From positions 1 through 64,000 of the forward strand of contig CAVOKQ010000019.1 in NCBI GenBank assembly GCA_963696545.1: a stretch of 64,000 nucleotides of DNA, read 5' to 3'. The notes under the pieces are model-generated. The model did no database searches. It saw only the letters and a program-made list of their open reading frames with translations, and was not told the DNA's origin. The DNA is from RPQJ01 sp963696545. GTDB lineage: Bacteria > Pseudomonadota > Gammaproteobacteria > Steroidobacterales > Steroidobacteraceae. The position numbers were made by a program, and so were the translations under genes. Shown one piece after another: positions 59,329-64,000 of the stretch; the stretch's first letter is position 1; each line of letters starts with the position of its first letter.

Positions 59329-60947
59329 ATGCGCACTGCAGTGTTGATGGCAAGCGTGCTGCTGGTTTCCGCGTGCGGCGGTGGTGGTGGCAACGGATCG
59401 AACTCGGGCGGCGGCACGACGCCTCCGCCACCGACGACAACGGCGGGACTCGCGCGCACCACCTGCGGCGACTACCAGGGCGTGGACCGCGGCAATTCCT
59501 GGAGCTTCCTCGGCCTCCGTTACGCTGCGCCACCGACCGGATCCAGGCGCTGGAAGTCACCCGAGTCGCCCACGTGTCCGTCCGCTTCAGCGGGCGCGGT
59601 GGTTGCGAACACCTATGCGCCGGTGTGTCCGCAGCTCGATCGCGCCTCCGGCGCGCCGGAAGGCGACGAGGATTGCCTCGCGGTCAACGTGTTCACACCG
59701 AAGGCAGCCTTCACCGGAGCGCGCGCGCCCGTGATGTTCTTCATTCATGGCGGCGGCAACGTCATTGGATCGGCACGCGAAGAAGTGGAACCGGGTCGCG
59801 TGTTGTACGACGGCTCGGCGCTCGCGGACGCCACCGGCAATGTCGTGGTAACGGTGCAGTATCGGCTCGGTCCGCTCGGATGGCTGGTGCATCCTGGACT
59901 CGATGCGGAAGCGCCCGATGCGCGCTCGGGTAACTATGGGCTCGAGGACCTGGTGGCCGCACTCAAGTGGGTGCAGCGTGACATCGGCGCGTTCGGCGGC
60001 AACAAGGATCGAGTGATGATCTTTGGCGAGTCGGCGGGCGGCGTGAACGTCTGCGCCCTGCTGGCCTCGCCGCAGGCTGCGGGGTCTATTCCGATGCCGC
60101 ACTGATGGAGAGTGGTGGTTGCGTGGCCGACTCCCGGACGAAGGCGCTCGCGACCGGTGCCACGCTTGCCGAGAACTCCGGCTGCAGCACGGCCGGCGAT
60201 GTCGTCGCCTGCCTGCGGTCGAAATCACCGGCGGCCCTGCTCGCCGCGCTGCCACCCACGGTGAGCGTGTCGGGCGGCCAGGCGCCCTATCAGCCGAGCG
60301 TCGACGGCACGACGTTGCCCGCGGTCCCGATCGACAGGATCCGCGGTGGGCAGCACAACCGCGTTCCAGTAGTGATCGGCACGAATGCAGACGAGACTGG
60401 CCAGGACGTGCCGCTGACATTCTCCGACGCGCAGTACCAGGCGTTCCTCACCGCCACGTTTCAGACGCCGGCCGTCCGGGCGGCGGTCGCGGACCTCTAC
60501 TCGGCCGCCAACTTCGGGTCGTCTCGCAAAGCCTACGTCGCTCTGACGTCGGACCTGAAATTCACCTGCCCGGCGCGCACGACCGCACGCGCACTGGCAG
60601 CCGCCCAGTCGGAACCGGTCTATCGCTACTTCTTCACGGAGGTGGTCGATGCGCCGACGTCGTCCGTGTACGGCGCCTTCCACGGCCTCGAGCTGCTGTT
60701 CATCTACGGCGTGCTGGACGTGCGCGGCTACACGCCATCGACGACCGAGCGCGCGCTGTCACTTGCGATGCAGCGGTACTGGGGCGGCTTTGCTGCAACC
60801 GGCACGCCCGTCGCTGCGGGCGCGCCAGCCTGGACGCAATTCGATCCGGCGCGGGACAACCACCTGGTGCTCGACTCGGCGGCGATTCGCATGGCGGAGG
60901 GAGTGAACACCGCACGCTGCGACTTCTGGGCGCAGCTCGGGTTGTAG
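59329..60947 (+). pseudogene. Type-B carboxylesterase lipoprotein, frameshifted
   Basis: Two frames make up one esterase of about 540 residues. The first (from ATG 59329) has a lipoprotein signal (SVLLVSAC), GLRYAAPPTGSRRW, EDCLAVNVFTP, VMFFIHGGGN and the nucleophile elbow GESAGGVNV. The second, from about 60085, has MESGG, GTNADETG and GAFHGLELLFIYG, holding the acid and histidine of the triad, and ends at 60947. The shift lies at the GGGG run at 60081-60084, where one more G would give AAGVYSDAALMESGG. So all three triad residues are encoded but in two frames. Real inactivation or a base-call error are both possible. Confidence 0.85.
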
Positions 60948-61052
60948 TCCAGACGGATCCATCCTCGGCCAGCTGACAAACAAGATGAGTTGCACAGTCT
61001 GCCTTCGATGGCATCAATGATCTTGTGACTGTCAATCCTGGTAATGAAATGA

Positions 61053-61199
61053 ACACGCTGGGGCCGGTGCGCTCGCCCGGACTGCGAGGATTTCGAGGAG
61101 CCCGATGCGAAGTGCCACCTGCTGCGCCTGTGGCTCACGGCGCGGCAGTTCAAGGACGGGGGCGACATCCTCCGCCAGGGAGTCGGCCCCGTAACCTAG
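61053..61199 (+). pseudogene. C-terminal remnant resembling a TauD/TfdA-family dioxygenase
   Basis: A frame ending at TAG 61197-61199 reads DCEDFEEPDAKCHLLRLWLT then ARQFKDGGDILRQGVG. The pattern F-E-D/E-x-P-x-x-x-x-HLLRLWL is the C-terminal signature of TauD/TfdA-type dioxygenases. Upstream, NPGNEMNTL in another frame may be part of the same decayed gene; a stop at 61050 closes the frame. No start or active-site residues remain. Nothing else is seen in 60948-61052. Confidence 0.5.
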
Positions 61200-61202
61200 T
61201 CG

Positions 61203-61781
61203 TCAGCGCCTTGCGCGACGTGCAGTCTTCCGCGCCGTCTTGCGGACGGTCTTACGCGCGGTCTTGCGGACTGTCTTGCGAACAGTCCTGGCTGCCTTGC
61301 GCTTCGCCTTGGCGCGCGCCTTCTTCTTCGGCGCCGCAGCCTCGGCCGCGCGCGCGCGCACCGTCACCTTGCGGGCGTCGTCGGCCGCACCACGCAGGAT
61401 CGTCACCGCGCGAGTGATGTCATCCACGATGCGCTGCCGGGTCGACTGCAGCACGTCGGCCTGCTGGCGCGCGAGGTCCCGCACACTCTCCGTCTCCGCA
61501 AGCCGCTGGATCTGCGCGGCGGCGTCGCTGATGGCGGACGTGACGATCTCGCCCTGCAACTCGATCAGACTCTGCACCGTCCCGTGCGAGATGGATGTGA
61601 GGCGGACGCCCGAGCGCGCCAGCTCACGCACCCTGACGTTCAGCGAGCGGACGCGTGCCGCCGACAGCGTAGCTGCCCTGCGCGCGGCGGCGACGCGTGA
61701 CTTGCGCAGGTTCTCAGCCAGCTCCGCCAGCCCTTGTGTCTGCTCCTCGAGGAACTCTTTCACGCTGGAATGCATGGGCAT
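61203..61781 (-). CDS. Phasin-like protein with a Lys/Arg/Ala-rich histone-H1-like tail
   Basis: The 192-residue protein has two parts. Residues 1-140 are helical and amphipathic, with the phasin-like pattern VKEFLEEQTQGLAELAENLRK and LIELQGEIVTSAISDAAAQIQRLAETESVRDLARQQADVL. Residues about 150-192 are repeats of the type K-x-A-R-K-T-V-R, without acidic residues, like AlgP or histone H1 tails. Phasins coat polyhydroxyalkanoate granules and some bind DNA. No PHA genes are in the window. A DNA- or polyphosphate-associated role is plausible but inferred. Confidence 0.7.
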   Translation of the reverse strand: MPMHSSVKEFLEEQTQGLAELAENLRKSRVAAARRAATLSAARVRSLNVRVRELARSGVRLTSISHGTVQSLIELQGEIVTSAISDAAAQIQRLAETESVRDLARQQADVLQSTRQRIVDDITRAVTILRGAADDARKVTVRARAAEAAAPKKKARAKAKRKAARTVRKTVRKTARKTVRKTARKTARRARR

Positions 61782-61887
61782 CGGGGTCTCCGTATCTCTG
61801 CGCCTGCACCGTGCGGCGACTTGTCCAGAAACATACGCCGTTGCGTCGGCGGGTCAATGCCGTCGGGGCTGCCGGGCCGGCTGTTGG

Positions 61888-62298
61888 TCACGAGCGGGTG
61901 GCAACGAACACCCGGAACGGGATCCCGCGCTCCTGCCAGGCAACGGCCGCATCGCCCAGGATTGCCAGCGCCGTATCGAACACTTCCGGCTCGGCGTCGC
62001 GCAACTCGCCGGGGCTTTCGAGTACAAGCACGTAGCCCGGTGCCGGGCGCCAGCCGAGGTCGTTCAGGCAGTCGAACAGCGCATCCCAGTTGTGGCCGAA
62101 CCAGGCCGGGAATGCGAGCGCCTTCGAGACGCGCTGCAGGAACTCGGCCTTGTCGGAGCAACCGTTGAGATCGACGCGAACGAATTCGAACCCCAGCGAG
62201 CGGGCCAGCGCGCCGATGGCCGCAACCACTTCCGCCGTGAGCGGTGCCGCGTACACGTATCGCGAGCCGTCGGGACCGTCCGCCACGTCGTCGCTCAT
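61888..62298 (-). CDS. Barstar-family ribonuclease inhibitor
   Basis: The 136-residue protein contains the barstar core: VDLNGCSDKAEFLQRVSKALAFPAWFGHNWDALFDCLNDL-like region (residues about 42-82; key residues F-G-x-N-W-D-A-L-x-D). Barstar inhibits barnase-type RNases inside the cell by inserting this helix, with the Asp, into the active site. The start overlaps the stop of the RNase gene upstream by four bases, so it is the cognate inhibitor. The N-terminal 40 residues are longer than in Bacillus barstar. Confidence 0.92.
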   Translation of the reverse strand: MSDDVADGPDGSRYVYAAPLTAEVVAAIGALARSLGFEFVRVDLNGCSDKAEFLQRVSKALAFPAWFGHNWDALFDCLNDLGWRPAPGYVLVLESPGELRDAEPEVFDTALAILGDAAVAWQERGIPFRVFVATRS

Positions 62299-62708
62299 CG
62301 CTCGATCTCCACCTTGCGGAATGACCGGTAGTGGTCGTCGGTGTAGTAGTAGGCCTCGGGCGGCTGGCCGCCGACGATGATGCGTCGCGCGCCGCGATCA
62401 TCTTCACCCGGGGTCCGGACCGTGTACTCACGATAGTAGCCGGTCGGTCGACTCGGGAGCCGCCGCTCGCGGTTCTGGAATACGACGCCATCGCGTGAGT
62501 ACGGGAAAGGACCGCCGCGTTCGATCAACTGCAACGTGTCGATCGCCTCGGGCGGCAGGAAGGCCGGGTACCCGGTCGCGGACGGACGGGCGCCCGTGCC
62601 GGAGCTTGCGCTGCTGGTGGTGTCTCGCAGCGACTGCTGTCCCGACCACCACGAGAACAGCGCGAATGCAGCCAGGCCGATCAGCAGGAAACGCAGCGCG
62701 CGTGACAT
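62295..62708 (-). CDS. Barnase-like guanyl-specific ribonuclease, exported
   Basis: The 137-residue protein has an N-terminal hydrophobic segment (LRFLLIGLAAFALFSWWSG), a linker, and a barnase/RNase Sa-type domain (residues about 55-137). Family residues for catalysis are visible by position: Glu in YYREYTV, Arg in GARRIIVGG, and His in TDDHYRSFRKV. NRERRLP and the TDDHY box are typical. Whether the N-terminus is a cleaved signal or an anchor cannot be told. Barstar follows with a four-base overlap, which suggests the RNase is made alongside its inhibitor. Confidence 0.9.
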   Translation of the reverse strand: MSRALRFLLIGLAAFALFSWWSGQQSLRDTTSSASSGTGARPSATGYPAFLPPEAIDTLQLIERGGPFPYSRDGVVFQNRERRLPSRPTGYYREYTVRTPGEDDRGARRIIVGGQPPEAYYYTDDHYRSFRKVEIER

Positions 62709-62841
62709 GGCGCCGATGTTAGATGCTGTGGCCCGGCCGACGCGACGGGTCCGTACGTAATCAGTTGTGCTTTGGTGGCGCGGCGGGTATTTTCCCGTGC
62801 CTCTAATTTGAGTCATACCGACCTGGACTGGGTGTATAGCC

Positions 62842-63606
62842 ATGACGATTCACTTGTATTTCTCGCTGCTCCCCGAAGCCTTGATCGCGTCGATGCTGCC
62901 GCCGGAGAAGTTCGGCCAGTACTACGCGACCGGCCACCGCTACAAGTCCAAGGGGCAGGCGATCTTCTTCGAGGTCGACCCGGGGTTTCGTCATCCGGCC
63001 TTCAACATCGACGAGGCGCTGAAGCTTTGCGTGCCGCATCCGGACGGCCAGCCGAAGAATTCGGTGTACGTCTCGATGTATCGCGTGCTCGAGCACATTC
63101 CCGTCAGTGCGCTCGGCAAGCTGTACCTGTCCACCGCGCACGGCCACACGCTGGGCTTGAGCCGCACCGGTTCGCTGCCAGCTGAGGAGCGCGGCCTGCA
63201 CCTGTACCACGACCTCGCGCCCATCAACAGCCTGGTCGTCAGCGCGCAGGGCCCGCAGGCGTATTACTCCGGCATCACCAGCCAGCCGGCCAAGTTCATC
63301 CGCTTTCCCGGCCTGTGCTTCGTCGAGCTTGCGCTCGGCGCGCTGGCTAAGGATCCGCTCGAGGGGTCGGTGGGCGACCTGCCGTATTCGTTCATCCATC
63401 ACCTGCGCGAGGCGCTGCTGCAGATCAGCCCCGAGGGCAAGCAGAACAAGCTCGTGCACCGCGTGCACTCGCCGGAGTTCCCGTATCGCACGGTCAAGGG
63501 CGGCTTCTACATCGGGAACGGCCCGGACCTGGCGTACTACCCGTTGCCGTCGCACGAGGTCCTGCGCGGGGACCACAGCGCGTGGTGGCGTTCGGCCAAC
63601 CAGTAA
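62842..63606 (+). CDS. Conserved hypothetical protein
   Basis: The 254-residue protein starts MTIHLYFSLLPEALIASMLPPEKFG and includes KGQAIFFEVDPGFRHPAFNIDEA, PKNSVYVSMYRVLEHIPVSAL and LVHRVHSPEFPYRTVKGGFYIGNG. It has no signal peptide or membrane segment and looks like a folded cytoplasmic protein. I do not recognise its family with any certainty. It is divergent from the RNase gene, 133 bases away, and is followed by a gap in which no gene is seen until 63956. Confidence 0.75.
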   Translation: MTIHLYFSLLPEALIASMLPPEKFGQYYATGHRYKSKGQAIFFEVDPGFRHPAFNIDEALKLCVPHPDGQPKNSVYVSMYRVLEHIPVSALGKLYLSTAHGHTLGLSRTGSLPAEERGLHLYHDLAPINSLVVSAQGPQAYYSGITSQPAKFIRFPGLCFVELALGALAKDPLEGSVGDLPYSFIHHLREALLQISPEGKQNKLVHRVHSPEFPYRTVKGGFYIGNGPDLAYYPLPSHEVLRGDHSAWWRSANQ

Positions 63607-63681
63607 GCTTTGGGCGCCGCGCCAAGCGAGCGCCTGCACCTGGCTCAGCTCCAGGTACTGTGACCAGGACAGCATGCGGGT

Positions 63682-63699
63682 GCCGGCCGCGAGGCCGGC
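63682..63699. terminator. GC hairpin after the conserved hypothetical gene
   Basis: GCCGGCC-GCGA-GGCCGGC is a perfect seven-base stem, 76 bases past the preceding stop. There is no T run. The gap 63607-63955 holds nothing else that I can support; a long antisense frame is judged a shadow. Confidence 0.4.
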
Positions 63700-63955
63700 T
63701 CCCGCTTGCCGCGCTGCCTGACGATCAATCAGACCAACTTCATGGTCTGCCATTTCTGGTCCGCTTTCGAACACATTGTTCGTCTTTGCTTGACGGTCTG
63801 AGCAGGACCGCGTGGTACAGGCGCAGGCAACCTCGCCGTCCCGGGGTTGTCAGGACATCCGTGGAACAATTGCCTGCATCGCGGGGGGAAACTCCGCTTG
63901 TCCAGTGCAGCCGGCTGCGCATACTGCGGATGGCAGATCAGCCGGGAGTCCTTTG

Positions 63956-64000
63956 ATGCCTGAAATCGTGCCGCGGTGGGAATGGCGCTGGTTTGGTCAT
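63956..64000 (+). CDS. Partial 5' end of a protein, running off the window
   Basis: ATG 63956 follows GGGAGT by five bases and encodes MPEIVPRWEWRWFGH before the edge. The opening resembles that of some CYTH- or polyphosphate-related proteins, but 15 residues are too few for a family call. The frame is open to the end of the window. Confidence 0.4.
   Translation, partial: MPEIVPRWEWRWFGH

Noticed and set aside
62803..63774. A 323-codon gene on the minus strand
   Set aside because: It is fully antisense to the conserved hypothetical gene at 62842-63606 and its composition (Arg, Gln, His, Ala) is that of a GC-rich shadow frame.
63790..63818. Promoter TTGACG ... TGGTAC before the partial gene at 63956
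   Set aside because: The -10 part matches poorly and the distance to the start is over 130 bases.

Overview
The window is GC-rich, densely packed bacterial chromosome. Gene content and order (glnA with ntrBC, dtd-tatABC, envC with ctpA, rhodanese-grxC-secB-gpsA, class II glyQS, CyoE-type heme O synthase) point to a gammaproteobacterium, most likely from the Xanthomonadales / Nevskiales / Steroidobacterales side. That placement is inference from gene content only. No rRNA or tRNA gene, CRISPR array, transposase or integrase was recognised.

Layout: 1-4.6 kb is an accessory-looking segment. It holds a broken secreted protein gene, an M13 metallopeptidase, a DUF3592-like gene between two imperfect direct repeats, and an orphan MbcA/ParS-type antitoxin. 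4.7-17 kb is core: cyoE, a VanZ-like gene, uvrD, trkA-trkH, a PBP1b gene, a TPR lipoprotein, then an AT-rich island, dtd and tatABC. 17-25.3 kb is about peptide use: two tandem POT transporters (the first frameshifted), an M2 dipeptidyl carboxypeptidase, a MazEF-like pair, an OPT transporter and an EamA exporter. 25.3-31.7 kb holds small membrane proteins, yajL and a minus-strand envC / GAF-GGDEF-EAL / ctpA group. 31.8-35.9 kb holds rhodanese-grxC-secB-gpsA, trmL, a CBS protein and a periplasmic Sel1/TonB-C protein.

36-42 kb contains a class 1B pyrD and the nitrogen block glnA, DUF4124 gene, ntrB, ntrC. glnA has a sigma54 promoter and two NtrC-like enhancer sites, all visible in the sequence. 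42.3-48.9 kb holds a DUF3300/DUF2950 pair, an isolated xsc, a TTC38-like gene and an RDD gene. 48.9-54.5 kb has a zinc-type uptake locus (outer-membrane porin, znuA, znuB, no znuC seen), a phospholipase-D family lipoprotein and a CoA-binding protein. 54.6-64 kb has vapBC, glyQS, an acyltransferase, a frameshifted type-B carboxylesterase, a TauD-like remnant, a phasin-like protein with a histone-H1-like tail, a barnase-like/barstar-like pair and a conserved hypothetical gene.

Two themes run through the window. (1) A palindromic repeat with core GGTGCCWGGCACC occurs as near-perfect inverted pairs between genes. Two copies sit exactly between convergent stop codons, and a half-copy inside the 3' end of glyQ appears to have lengthened the protein. 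(2) Three genes are disrupted by frameshifts. Two of these are single-G length differences in G runs, so they may be real decay, slippage or consensus errors.
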